Assembly (NCBI RefSeq): GCF_021134715.1
Contig: NC_060022.1
Coordinates: 3,849,001 to 3,913,000, forward strand
Length of the DNA stretch: 64,000 bases
Origin: Daphnia pulex
Taxonomy: Eukaryota > Arthropoda > Branchiopoda > Diplostraca > Daphniidae
Direction of reading: 5' to 3'
The notes beneath the pieces are model-generated. The model was not told the DNA's origin. It searched no databases and saw only the letters and a program-made list of their open reading frames with translations. The translations under genes and the position numbers were made by a program. Shown in pieces: positions 34,899-47,828 of the stretch. How positions within the stretch are numbered: position 1 is the first letter of the stretch; the number at the start of each line of letters is the position of its first letter.

Positions 34899-37800
34899 CT
34901 ACAGCGTAGTCATACAATCCACTTATCACACAACAAGGAGAACAATATCTCACCACCACACTCCAGGATAATAAGAATTCCAATTGTCGAAGCTGCGTAA
35001 ACACCAACACCTACAAAATACAAATTACTTCCAGGCGAAATAACCTCATTCAGCCTCAGGCAGAGAGTGTTTGACGAACAATACCCGTTGTTGTTGCAGG
35101 ATCAGTGTTCTTTAGATGACGGGTTAATTTTTTATTAATAAATTTTTCCCGAATTTAAGCGAGCTATATTTCTAGTTAGGTAGTACGCACAATAGTTATT
35201 GGCCCGAGCTTTAGTTTCTTCACGGTCTTTGAGTGATTGGCCCATAAGTTAAGAAAGATAAGGTCATCGACTCATCGTACTAGCAGCCCTTGTGTTAACC
35301 CTTAGCAGAAACCTCAAGTTCCAACCAAAATCTTCATTCCTATGACAATGGGTTGCGACAATTTAGGCGTTCCTACTATCTTGCGTTTAGGCATTCGGGG
35401 AAGACTTCCCTCACCAGTTTCAACATCCAAGATCAATGCCCAAGTTTCCGTTAATAAAGCTTTTATCCTTAGTTACCCACCGCATCGGTTTTCATTAACA
35501 ATAAACATCAAAATCTTTAGAAAAATGGAAGTCAGTTCTCCCTCTCCCCAACTTCCTCTTGTTACTTTCCCAATCGCAAAGAAATGTTGATTATTTGTTG
35601 GACATAAACACTCCCCATTTTTTTGTTTGTTTCTTCTTCAAATAAAAATGGTTAACTGCATGGACACAAAGACAATTAACCAAAATAGCCTACTGGATGC
35701 ATCTGCCGTAACACGTAACCATCACCAAGGAACAGCTCAACAGCAACAGTTAAGTGAGCCACAGTTGAGTTCTCTCCAATGGGTAGATCCAAGCAGGCGA
35801 GTTATTCTTGGGGCCGTGATGGAAATTTTGAATGAAATCGGGTTAGATGCTACACTTCGTGTTACGGTCCAACTCAATTGACCGTTGAGATGAATTTCAT
35901 ACCCCTTGGTGTTTCTAAATCTGTTGAAAAGAATAAAATGCTCATTAGCTATGGTTTCAAGTGAAATTAAAGAAATTAAAATGTTTCCTATTACCTGGGC
36001 CACCAGGTCACGTGTAATGTAAGTGATGAAGGTTTGATGACGGAAAACTTGAGCGACAAGTTACATTAACAGTGTCTCTCGTCTGACGTCCAGTTCTTAC
36101 TGACCGCAAGGGGATTGATCGTGTACTGGTTTACATACGTCAGCTGCCGGCCTTGCATATCCACTTGAGAATGACGTCGGTTGGTAAGGAGATTTTGATT
36201 TGGTGGGTGTACCACTGCTTTCTTCCGTGATGACTCCACCAGAACCAAGCCAACAAGGGCATGCCATAATAATGCCGTCTTGGAGCGCGTATAAGTTCCG
36301 ATGGCTGCTGGCAAACTAGTATTAGAAGTTCTTCTGGCTCTACTTTGGGTTCAGATTCTTCCTCTTTTTCAACGTTGACGACCATTTGAAAGTCATCTCT
36401 AGCAAAATTAGAGATAGGATTTGATTTTGCCTAGATTATAACGAACCATTAGCGTCTTTTATGACTAAAACTATGTAGTCTAATTGAATGGAACTTCACA
36501 TTCTTCTGTCAGCTATATTGTGGGAGCCACCTGTCAATTCAACAGCCACAAGCGGTTTCCTCCAGGCTGCCAGTTTCTTCGATAAAAATTCGTTTTTACA
36601 ATTAATCAGTATTTGCGCCGATGTCGGTCGTAACCCAAATATTCCAAATCCTGATAAAACAAATAAAGAATGCCATTAATATATACGTATTCAACAAAAA
36701 TATATAAAAAAAAAACTTTGTATGTAAATCTTTTATATGGTTAAACATGTTGGAACTGTGGGAATCGGTGAGATGTAAGACCATTTAATCCTACTTCATA
36801 TCTTTACTTGATTTGTACTTTCTTTTCTTTATGTTCTTCAGTTTCACCAGGTTTCACTTAGTATGTAAAAAGGTCTTTACTGGCTTTACACACGGTGAGA
36901 TCCTAGTAAAGAGCTAATAATGCTAAATACAGTTGGTTTTTTAATTTTAGAAAAAATCCTGCAGAAGATAAGTTTGAAATTGTCTGTCTGTGATGATGCA
37001 CTCACACTTAACCACCCACAAAATTTCAACACACACTTTCTTTATTCTAAATTTCTCGTTATGTAGAAAATGGTGCTTTCTCAAAATAGTTCAGAACACT
37101 TTTTCCACTAGAAGAATTTCCCCTGTCTTCTCTACTTCAACACCTACACAGTTAATCAAACATATATTCCAGAAACTTGGCGTGTAAAAAGACATGAGAA
37201 GATTAAAGCAATGCCTGAGCTGTTTCCACTTCTGCTGGCTTCCCACTTTTGAGCTCCACTGGTAGGCCTACTCCACATTTCCCAACTAAAACAATTGGAG
37301 GTCTGGAACCTTAATAGAATAAAATAAACTATTACTATTAGCAGCTTCATATTAAACCTTAATTAAAGTTGTGATAGACACTAGATTTTATACGACGTGA
37401 GCGATTCTCACCCGACAGACAGGCGTGGACGATTGCCCGCCATAGAAACTAGAAAAAAGCCACCATTAAATCAAACAACAAGTTTCCCATGAAAGCCGCG
37501 AGATGGGGCACGGACTCGGCCATTTCGCCATCTAGAGAGGAGCGTTTGAGTCAAAAGTTGATTTACTAAACCGTTAACGGTTTAACGGCACGTCATAACC
37601 TTCAATAACGTTAAACAATTTTTAAACATTTCCTCGAATACGTGGTGAAGTCGTAGAGCTAATACAAGTTCAATGGTTCATTCAAAAAAAAACAGGGCAT
37701 TACGAAACTATGATTATTTTTGTGAAATGCAAACACGAGAAAGATAAGCCCAGGATGAGCCATCTTTACTTGGGTGTGTAACACTTTTTGTCCAGCTGCT

Positions 37801-38800
37801 ATCCTGTTTTCTACAGATTGCCAATAAAGTGAAATCACGCCAATGTTACGCTCGGTGTAACCAGCGATCCAGTCTATTGTAGCCTTCGTCTCGAACATTT
37901 AAACACGGTAAATAATCCGTTAAATGACAAATGGGCTGCGATAGCTATATTGCACTTCGCCAAACAAGGTATGAAAGTGACGACAAAAATAATTTTATTT
38001 ATAGCTACAATATTTTTGTAAAGACCACACCAAATGAAAAAAAAAAAAAAAAAAAACCTATCGAATATATACAGACATGCAAGCTTTCTTCTTCAGATCA
38101 TAAGAGCGTGGGGAAAAATGCCGAAAATTTTAAACCTACCGAAACGAACGCGCTCCAGGTTTTAATTAATTAACTTTCACGACGGTTTCCGGTCCGGGTG
38201 CTACACTTACGATTTGGGAATTGTTTTTTTTTTTTATTGCTCGCGTAGCAGGAGATGAAAAGAAAAATTGTTCTACGACAATAAACAGATTAGCGTCGAG
38301 ATTGTATATTAGAAATGAATTGATTTAGACCCTATTCCATGAACCTAAAAATTCCTCTGATGAACCGAGTGAAACGTTGCAGGAAGGAAAAGAGTAGAAA
38401 GAAAGTCTAAGCAGCAGATTAATAACTTGAATATAAAATTTTGGAAAACAAAACAGAGTGCGCATTCTCACGCTATCTGCACATTTTATCTGGTATTTTC
38501 TCGACCGAAAAAGACGCGCACTCACAAATCAAATAATAAAAACATGCGGTGGATAACTTTCACCGCCCGCCCAAAAGCTAGGCACACACTCCCACACACG
38601 GATAGATATACTGATGTAATGGAGTTAATTAGATTTTTCGTCCATCACAGGAAAACAAGGAAACGCGGCGCTCTCTCTCTCCTATATCTCTCCTCTCGGG
38701 ACTTGTATTCTCACTGGAATTTTCCATGTTCTGTCCGTATTTTCTTTAATAACTGGAACATTATCGGCAATTAAAAAATAGCAAGTGAAACAGAGAACAC
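34899..38800. other. Gene-poor region
   Basis: No gene I can support. A frame at 35648-35881 (MVNCMDTKTINQ start, Gln-rich) has plausible codon use but no partner exon or motif. An A run of about 20 bases lies near 38036-38056. Other frames are short and unconvincing. Confidence 0.35.
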
Positions 38801-39520
38801 ACGCCAACCACACGTTACATCAGCAGCAGTCAAGCTGTATACTACAGCAGTCGTACATTACCGGTCTAAATCCATGTTCTTATTATTAGACGTCTACACT
38901 ATTACTTCCTCCTTTCGACTCATTTTTCAGCAGCAAGTGAAAACATTTTTTCTTTTTTCGGGAGGATCAACTGCTTAACAATGAAGACCACCTCCGCTTT
39001 GTTTCGTTTTCTGCGGTTAAATCTTTCTTTTTTCCCCCGGATGAACACAACAGACAATTCGAGAGAAGATATTGCAGCAGCGCGTACTGTCAGAACATTT
39101 TAAGCAAAAATGAAGCCTACAGGGGGATTGTATTGTAATCACGCTGTGATGTATCATAGCTCTAGGCCTAATTGGCAGCAGCAGCAGCAGCAACAGCCGG
39201 AGCACCCAAAACGGTGGCAAGGCACCATCAACGAGAGCTCATATAATATTCCCTTGGTTTAACTGTCAAGAAAAACAGTATAGAGCTCTCTGTAATAAAC
39301 AGGAGCCCCAGGAGTACAACTATAATAGAATGCGAAGTTGGAAGAAAGAAAGAAAAAGAAATGAAGGTGCCGCTGCTATTATGTGCGTTGCAAGAAGGAA
39401 AAAAGAAGATTTGGTAAAAGGGAGGAAATGGATAGAACGGCCAGCCCCACTGCTCCATGTATACTACCTATTATATGCTACATATACAAGTATACGTATT
39501 CGCCTGCAGTCCTGTGTCGG

Positions 39521-39528
39521 TATAAATA
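39521..39528 (+). promoter_or_regulatory. TATA box of the CBM14 gene
   Basis: TATAAATA, followed about 35 bases later by an initiator-like TCAACC near 39556. The start codon lies about 340 bases downstream at 39865, leaving a long 5' UTR in exon 1. Confidence 0.55.
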
Positions 39529-39864
39529 CCACTAAGTCAGTGGAACTAGGTCTGATCAACCGCAGTCTTCCGCTGGCCATCGGGACGTTCAAATATAGTT
39601 TTCGCTAGTGCCCTGTTGTAACTTAGTCTAGCTGGTGCTGTTCCTCCACCCACCGACGCGCACACTCATATTATAACGTGAGCGCCGCGACCAGCAGGCC
39701 TAATTTGTTTCCTTTTGGTTTTTTGGTTTTGGGAGTCTTTGTTTCTATACTTCTGTGACGCCAATCGATTGCCAATCGATTGCCATCGGTATAATATAGA
39801 ACGACCCGAGTCGACGAGCACATTTATCCGCTTGCATTGTGTCGCAGTCGAGTGTCATCCGACC

Positions 39865-42800
39865 ATGAGGATCGTTGTTCTATATCTTCTCTGCCGTAAG
39901 TTAATTAACAATTGAATTGCTGATTTTGCTGGGAAAATAATGAATGGAATTCCAAACGTTTTTTTCACAGTTTGGTCGAGTTTGGTCTGTCTTTCCTTGG
40001 AAATGGAACAGCCTCATCGCCAGGTAAAGTCATTAGGATATTAGAAAAATGAAATGTTTTTGTATAATTTTCGGATTTTATCCAGAAACGCCAGCTGGAC
40101 TGGAATGGAGGCGGCAAGCTCTACAACTACGATCACCTGGCATTGAGCTCCAACAGTCGACCTGAGCACAGATTATTACCGGCATTAGAAGAGGATTATT
40201 CGGCCGACGAGGATCCCGTTTACGTGGCCGGTTTGTCAAAGTCCGGGTTACCGGGTGACCCGGGCATCGACTATCCCATTCTACCCTCCATTCCGCTGAC
40301 GGATTTCCATTGCCGAGGACGCACTCCCGGCTTTTACGGCGACACCCAAACAGCCTGTCAAGTAAGTCACAAAAAATGTTTTTAAATTTCTTTGGATGAC
40401 AATCGGTTAGACGGATACTTCCATCAGCAGACGTTGTGTTCTTCTGACGACTGCACATGATGATCTATTCCGTCCGATAGCGTTTACATTTTTTCCAACT
40501 TTCTTTATGCGCCGGTAGGATTCATTGATCAAGCAGAACGACACAGATTTTTATCGACAATAAAAAAAAAATTAAAAATCTTTGAAATTTATCGAATAGA
40601 AATTGGAAAGGAATATCGAAGAACTCCTGCGAGCAGAGAGGATATTCACGCGCCCTTATTTTTCTTCTCCATTTGTTTTGTTGTTTTTTATGAGCCGAGA
40701 AAGAAACAAAAAAGATTTTATTACCCCAAACAGAATTCCTTTTTTGCCAACTTCGGTATAGATACGCACCATCTTTACTTTCTCGAGGAAACAAAGTGCG
40801 TAAACTAGTACAGAAGGGCTTCAGGAGTAGTCAGATTCTCATTCCAGTCCAATAGAACTATGGAGATATTGGTAACAATGCTATAATCCTACATACACGC
40901 AAGAAGCCCGGCATTGTGGTGGTCCGTCGTTGTCTACCTGCTGCACGTTCTCGCCTTTTACGACCGAAGGTGCTGGTAAATGTTTCTTATGAGATTTCGT
41001 CCATCTGTTCCCATCTGCCCATTGTTCTCTATCTTCTCTGCTGGGGATGACGACGACGACGACTTGATTTCGGATGATCACCTAAAAGTTACATTTCTAA
41101 CTGTTCCCAGAAATAAATTGCCATATACTAGACTCGTTGACATCGTCGTGACCAAAATGGGGTTGTCCGTGACTTCCGTCCGCACATTGGTCTCATTTGA
41201 CTTGATTCAATTTTTTTTTTGTTTGCCCCCCCCCCCCCAAATTGGAATTCAGATTGCGACATTTGCGGAACCATGTCTGGTTATGCATTGAAACAATAGA
41301 AGAGTGAATTTCGGTAGCTCCAGTGACATCATTAATCCAGCAAAAGGTTCTTTCCCTGAATAAGAAATTTTAATCGAATTTTTTTCCTCTTAGAAACGAC
41401 CCACTAGCATAGCTAAAAGTCCGTTATGTGCAGTAGTAAAGGCAGACGATGAAGACTTAATCGAAACTTTCCATTCATTGAGCTAAGGGGAGAAATTAAA
41501 AGGAGGAAAAATCGTCCATTCACGTAGAACGAAATATTTTTTCTCTTTTCCATCTGGAATTTAGTTCTTGGCTTCCTATGTACTGTAAGTATATATCAGA
41601 CATCAACATTTTTGTTTTCGCGCTATGGTTTTCCCTTTTTTTTCTGTTGTTTCTCCACAAACTCAAAAAAAAAAAAAGTTACGTGCAGCCAAGGAAAACC
41701 AATTAAAAACATTTACCATCGGCTACTTTCTCTCCGCGAAGAGCGTGGGACGCATCACAGATGGGCTCGATCATCTTCCAACAAGTTAGGCCGGTCAGCA
41801 TCTGCGCCTTCTTTTTTTCCTTCTCCCTATACAAACACGCACGCGCGCAACGGAAACAACAACACAATTAAGACCTCCAAAGTTTCAATCCATAAAATAA
41901 AAAAGGAACAAGTTCTAAACTCCTCGTTTAGACCACTCACCGAGTATTGAATGGAGTCGATTTCTCTTTTTCTATTTTTACTCACTCGCTGTTTAGCGGT
42001 TGCTAAAGAGATTCACAGGCAGATGCTCGGTCAGCTGATGACTGGATCACATTCTCAACTTTGATTGTCTTCTTTTATTCAACAGGTGTTTCACGTTTGC
42101 GATATCAGCGGTCGGCAGGATTCGTTCCTGTGCCCCAACGGGACCATCTTCAGCCAGAAGCTCTTCGCCTGCGATTGGTGGTACAATGTCCAGTGCGCTG
42201 CCACTCGCGAGCACTACCAACTCAACCGTAACCTCTTCAAGGTAAATAATAAATGACTATACGTACCTCCTTTAATCTCCCACTTGCAACAGCTTTTTCC
42301 TCTCTCTCCCCATTGTCTTTGCGTTGAAATGGCTTCAATCCAACGTATTGCAGAGTTTCTCCCATTGTTTTCTCTCGTTCGCCCAATTATTTTACTCATC
42401 GTCTCAACTACAGTATAGTTTCTTTGAAATGCTGTGTGCACATATAATATATACGCCGAGCTGATTGGAGATATCGGGGTTAGTTGAGCGGACACTATAT
42501 AGTTTCCACGGTCGGAATCATTTCGATCCAAGCATCCGGTGCCTCAGTTACAGTTATTCGATGAGGCGTCAACTATTAAACGAGGAAAAAGAAAAGATGA
42601 ATAGTTGTAAATTACATGAAATTTGTTATTTATTTGTTTGCCATTTTTGTTTTCCAAAGGGAGGTGATGTCAACGTTTATGGAACGCCATCGTTCTGGAA
42701 CTGGCTAAGCGAGTCGGAGGAAGAAGAAGTCAATCCGACCGCTGCCCCACCTACTGTGGCTCCCAAATTAAGGCACCACCAGACAGCGGGAGCTCGTAAA

Positions 42801-44572
42801 AATAAATACATCGCCAGGCCGTCACCCAGTCCAGTTGGCCCACCTTTTCAGCTCGAGCAGCAGGTCACCGAACCAGCGGCGCCACAGCAATGGGAAATCG
42901 AGCAATTACCAGAGCCCGCTCCATTAGTCCAGTCGGGACCGACGCAACAGTTTGAAGAACCCGTAATTGATTCAGTAGAGGTCGGACCGATCAGTCCTCC
43001 ACAGCTGGAACCCCTCGGCCCGCCACAGTGGGAATCATTTGTTCCCGAAATCCAACAAGCCCCAGTCGAACCCACCCAACCGCCCATGCCGATTACAGAC
43101 GATCCTGACGCATCCATGATGTCCCAAGGATTCGCAAGCGAATACCGAAATCATTACTTCAGCTGGGTCAACGACGCTGTCCATCCCGGTCCCCACATGG
43201 CCCCGGAATTGAGCTGGGCCGACTTGGGTCCAAACGGTCCACTCATGACTAACCCTAGCAGTCAGCTGGCCGACGAGCAGCAGCCAACATGGCAGCAACC
43301 CGCCGAGCCAGTTGATCGTCGACGCAAAGCCAAACCAGCAGCTCAACACACGCAGAATTCAATTGCTATCAAGAGACAGACGTCATCATCCAGGCCGGCT
43401 ACCATCCTAGTTCCAGCCCCTCAACCACCTGTTTTCCATCCCAAACCCGCGCCGGTTAAAAAACAAATTACGACCCCTCCTAAGCATGTCACACAGCAGG
43501 CTCCACCCAAATCGCCCAAATCTCAATCGGCATCATCACATTCCAAGACTGTCCCACCTCCCAAATTCGTCACAACTATCGCCCCACTTCCCGTTTTGAA
43601 ACCGAAATCTAACAAAACTAAACCCAAACAGAGATCCTCAACAGTGACGATTAAGACGACGACTTACGCGCCACTGGCCGACCAAAGATACTACTCAATT
43701 GACGACAACGATGACGTAACCAACTATGACGACAACTCAGACAACAAACCCACGTAAAACACCCTTACCCATTCATTTAATACGCCCATTTTTGTTTTAG
43801 ACCAATTGCTCAAATTTCGTTATTATGCTTAAGTAGGAATCAAAAGATACGTGACGTCATCGCCAGACAAACAAGTCGATTCGGCAATAGAATCAAGAAG
43901 GCCAAAAAAGCGCTACAACCACTTCCGGCGATCCAGCATCCGGCAACAGCGCAGCACCGTCAGACGGAGGCGAGACAGACACAATTCGTGCCCAGTCCCA
44001 AAGTGATGCCCATCGTTCCCAGTCCGCTAGTGTCAATCAGCAGAGCTGATTCAACGGCCGCCAATTCTTTAAATTGGATCCCCAAACTGAACCAGCCGGC
44101 AACGCCTTACAGAACTGAGCCGTTTTGGAATCATCCAGTACCAGCCCAGAGTCGCGCAATCACCCAATCGCCAGTGCCGAAGCCCGTCACCTCCCGGCCA
44201 GTTGTTCCGTCCGTCCGAAATGCTCAGAGAAGATCTTCAACGTCTGAAACGAACCATCCAGCGCAAGTGAGAACTTTCGAAGAATTCGTCACATCGTCTC
44301 CGACTACCAGCGCGCCTTCCTCTGCAGCATTGCGCAAGACCCGCATCTCGTCGTCCTTCCGTCCCAGCATGCCCATTCCGGCCGTCACGACCAACAGCCA
44401 CCAGCCGAGAGTGAGGGCCCTACGAGCGCATCCGCCATCGACTCGTGCTCGGTCTGGAGGGAAGAGGAGACGCAAGTCGAACACCTTCGCCTACGATCCC
44501 AGGCTGGACCGGCCCTACGAGCCGAGTCACCCCATCTGGAAGCTGCAAAATTGGGAATCGACCAAAATTTGA
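39865..44572 (+). CDS. Secreted chitin-binding (CBM14) protein with long Pro/Gln-rich tail
   Basis: Extracellular protein predicted to bind chitin in cuticle or peritrophic matrix. Six exons: 39865-39895, 39971-40023, 40086-40361, 42086-42241, 42660-43753, 43801-44572, giving 793 residues. The N-terminus (MRIVVLYLLC, then LWSSLVCLSL) is a signal peptide. One peritrophin-A/CBM14 domain spans about residues 101-160 with all six cysteines, including DFHCRGRTPGFYGD and the block HVCDISGRQDSFLCPNGT. The rest, over 600 residues, is low-complexity: Pro/Gln/Glu-rich, then Ser/Thr/Lys-rich and basic near the end. The third intron is long (1.7 kb). A single CBM14 followed by such a tail occurs in a known arthropod group of unclear function. 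The gene converges with SON. Confidence 0.9.
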
Positions 44573-44927
44573 ACATTTTTGTTTTGTTGGCTTTACACTC
44601 GCTAGTATTCTTTTTTGATTCACCTCAGTTTGATGTTTGATTGGCTCCTTGTTGTTTCATCTGTCACGGTTCGACATGTTGGTTTCTATACTTACCTTTT
44701 TTCCACGCGCTTGTTCAAAACTACCACCACAAACCACAAAGTTTTTATATCATTACAAAGATTTGTATGTTTCCAAAAACTTTGTCTCTGAATTGATCCA
44801 ACAAACCCATTTGTATTCGATCACCAGGGCGATGGAGAGGTGATTAAGTGTGCACCGTGGCGTGTCGGAGTTAATGGGGGAATGACTCTATATAATATAA
44901 TGGGCTGAAAAGTTACGATAAAAACCA
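44573..44927. other. Convergent 3' intergenic region
   Basis: Holds the 3' UTRs of the CBM14 gene (+) and SON (-). No canonical AATAAA seen on either strand. Confidence 0.5.
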
Positions 44928-47828
44928 TTAAGGCCCAGCTGGTGCGAAGAAGATGCCGAGCGCCTGAAGGCAAGCTGCGGCTGCTTGGGCTTTGGCTTCC
45001 TTTTTCGTGGTGCTGGCCAAGCAGGCCTGATATTCGACTCCGCCGACAGCGACCTACATCAAAAAGACTGTGTCGGTATTTGTTCCACAAACAACGAGAG
45101 AGTTGCCTACTTTGAAGAGAAAATGTTTGAGATGGTCGGGCCCAATGTCGAGGACTTGCTCAAAGACTGGCGGCTCCCAGTGGTGCTTCGTGCAAAGTTC
45201 GTGCAGAATCGAGACGGGATGTTTGCCTTGAAAGTCTTGAATGAGCTTGACGGCGGGCGTGGCTCTAGCGGGGGCCATCATTTCTTCTTTGGACAAGAGC
45301 CCCTTCTTGTCCATTTTGATGTCAAGCGACAGCGGTTCCAAGGTACCTTCGCCGTGCCGGCCCAGGCCTTCGCCCGGCTGCCAGCCCATCTTCTGCAGCA
45401 ACTTCATGCCAACTCCGCCAGCCACAGGCGCAGCACTGGTGAACAAGTCTTTCCTGACCCAAGCCTGATGATGATATACATTGACGCATGATATTAAACA
45501 TGATAAATGTGTTAAAAAAGAAAAAGAAAACATGTTGTATTTCCTAGTTTAGATTCAATTCCAGAAGTCGACATCACTTTGTCTGACTTGTAATTACTAC
45601 TATACAGTTGGTTTTCATTTGTTTGTTTGTTTTTCTGAGCGTGAATTTTTTTTTTTCGCTGCCGGAACGCAAACCCCGCATCCTCCTGCAATGATGGACC
45701 CTTCAAGTTTGTGCTAACTCGACTTCTTGTTTTTGAGGCGACTGCATTGGCAATTCACCAAGAAACCAATGAGTTGACTTTGACATGATTCTTAAAGATT
45801 CTTTACCTGTGGTGCTCCCGACCAGTTGATCAACTCCGGTATGGGCTCCCCAGTCATGGGATTCGTGTGGTGAAAGGTGGCCCAATTTTGCGACATCGAT
45901 TCCGCTTCCTGCGACATAATAAAGAGATCGATTAACATCTAGTGCCAGAATTTACTTCTTTTTTATTTAAATACAACCTCGAGTTCCAGACGAGCTTGTA
46001 CATCGAATTGATTTTCTTGCAATTTACGTATGGATGAAATCCGTTTAGCAACAATTGAGCCGATGTCGGCTGCGGGTGGTTCAACTATTGGGAGCGAGAC
46101 CCGAGGAGTAGGCGCCACCGAGGCCGTGACGGCTTTGGGGACTTTGGTGGTGCCATTTGTTTCCTTTACAACTGGCGAAGGCGTGACTGGAATCCATTCC
46201 AGGTCCAAGTGCTGCTGACCACTGGAAACGGGAAACTGCTGCTTGAGTTGGGCCTGCGCGACGACACGCTCCTCCGGCTTGCGGACGGGCAGAGCTACAG
46301 CATTGCGGATGTTCATGACGATGGTATCTGAACGAGGTTTGATCTGGAAAGGGTGACGGGTGAACGTCGTTTCCGATTCTTTTGTCCCGGATTTCTCATC
46401 TTCGTCACCCGATCGATCGGCCATCAGATGTTTGCAATAGTCAGTCAATTCCGCTACCGTTTTGCCCGTGAATTGGGTGGTGGTCGGGGTCACTTCCGCT
46501 GGGGGATTGGGTACAGTCACGCCAGCTGGCAGGGATCCAGTTTCCTAACGAATCGAGACAAACGAAGGCTAATTAATCATCAATCGTTTTGATAACGGTA
46601 GTACCGTCGAGTTCATTACCTGCATCCGTTTCAAGTTCTGCCGGGCGAACTCTAAAAGTTGGGCTTTGTCGATCCGTGGCGACTTGGGTGGAGTTGCGGG
46701 ACGCTTTTGAATTGCGGGTGATCTGGAACGTTTACGATGATAGGGAGGAGATCTGGCAGGAGATCGAGATCGCGGTCGAATGCGCGCTCGGCGTGGAGGA
46801 GACCTAGATCGTGAGCGGCGTGATAAAGGTCGCCGGCCAATGGGAGATCGGCTTCTACTTTTCCGTCTCTTGGGTGACGGGTGACTTCTTCTCGACTCGT
46901 TCGTTTCAGTCTTCCTCGTTCGCCGATCATCTGCATGCGGCCTGGCACCTAAATGCGACTTAGCACTCACATTATCCGCTTTACTCTCCGTTTTAGTTGG
47001 TTTTTTAGGCTCCTCTTTGGCACGAGGTTTCGATTCTGTTTTGTCAGTTTTCTTGGCCCCATCTTTAGCACAGGATTTTGATTCTAATTTGTCGTCTGTC
47101 TTGACTTTGACATCGGGTTTGGATTCCGTTTTATCAACTTTCTTGACCCCATCATCTTTGGAATGGGATTTCGATTCTGATTTGTCGACTTTCTTTGACC
47201 CTTCTTTGGCATGTGGTTTAGAATCAGTTTTTTCCCGTATCCTGGTTTCTTCCTTCGTTTTAGGCAACTCTTCAGCCTTGGTGGTGGCATTTTTCTTGGC
47301 TTCCTTCCTGTCGGTTGTTGGACCACTACTTTTGACTTCTGGATTCTGTTTCTTTTTGGGTTCTTTACGTGTTTCTTTAGCGGAAGGGCTAACGTCTTTT
47401 TTCTTTTTCTTTTCTTTGTTGCGTCTTCTGCTTTCGCTGTCACTTCCGTCATCCTTTTTTCGTTTCTTCTTTTTCGACTTTTTCTTATCCTTTTTCTTCT
47501 TCTTTTTATCAGGGATAACTGAATTTTCTTTGACTTCTGGCTTCAACTCAGTCACAATTGCTAAAACATAAACACATATTGATTAGTCCATGAACTTGTG
47601 AACAACTACAAATAATTTTTAACAATGCTGGGACCACAGTATTTTTAAACTTTGTTGTTTCCTATTTCGACACTTACTGGTATCTGTTTTTGGTGTAGTG
47701 GGTTCATTACTTGGAAAACTAGAGGAATCACTTGCAGTTGAAACTGTGGTGATTGGTTCACTCACCAAAGTAGAAAAGATTTCTTCAAGAATTTGATCTG
47801 CCGATTTCTGAATAACATTTTCCGTCAT
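44928..47828 (-). CDS. SON: SON splicing co-factor homologue
   Basis: Nuclear-speckle protein supporting splicing of weak introns. Exons in transcript order: 47828-47678, 47560-46620, 46544-45978, 45908-45807, 45464-45111, 45053-44928; 746 residues. Order of parts matches SON: an N-terminal acidic/Ser region; a Lys/Glu-rich then Arg/Ser-rich RS domain (about residues 70-350, SRSRSP repeats); a G-patch at about 598-645 (GGVGMKLLQKMGWQPGEGLG); and a C-terminal double-stranded RNA-binding domain at about 668-740 (HPVSILHELCTKHHWEPPVF, GPDHLKHFLFKV, TTKKEAKAQAAAACLQALG). It lacks the very long repeats that make the human protein about 2,400 residues. A 5' UTR acceptor at 47844-47850 suggests an upstream non-coding exon. 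Confidence 0.93.

Noticed and set aside
35648-35881. Gln-rich frame starting MVNCMDTKTINQ
   Set aside because: Plausible codon use, but no domain, no partner exons and no conservation evidence.
36066-36385. Overlapping minus-strand frames of about 82 codons
   Set aside because: Two overlapping frames of equal length, neither with a recognisable motif.
28555-39864. Search for retroelement or viral coding remnants in the gene-poor region
   Set aside because: No reverse transcriptase, integrase, capsid or envelope-like segment was recognisable in any frame; only non-coding inverted-repeat elements were seen.
42465-42659. N-terminal 65 codons of the open frame containing CBM14 exon 5
   Set aside because: This is intron sequence; the acceptor at 42659 joins exon 4 in frame and continues the protein properly.
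47017-47571. 184-codon plus-strand frame opposite SON
   Set aside because: Antisense of the Lys/Glu/Ser-rich RS region, giving an artificial Phe/Ser/Leu-rich product.
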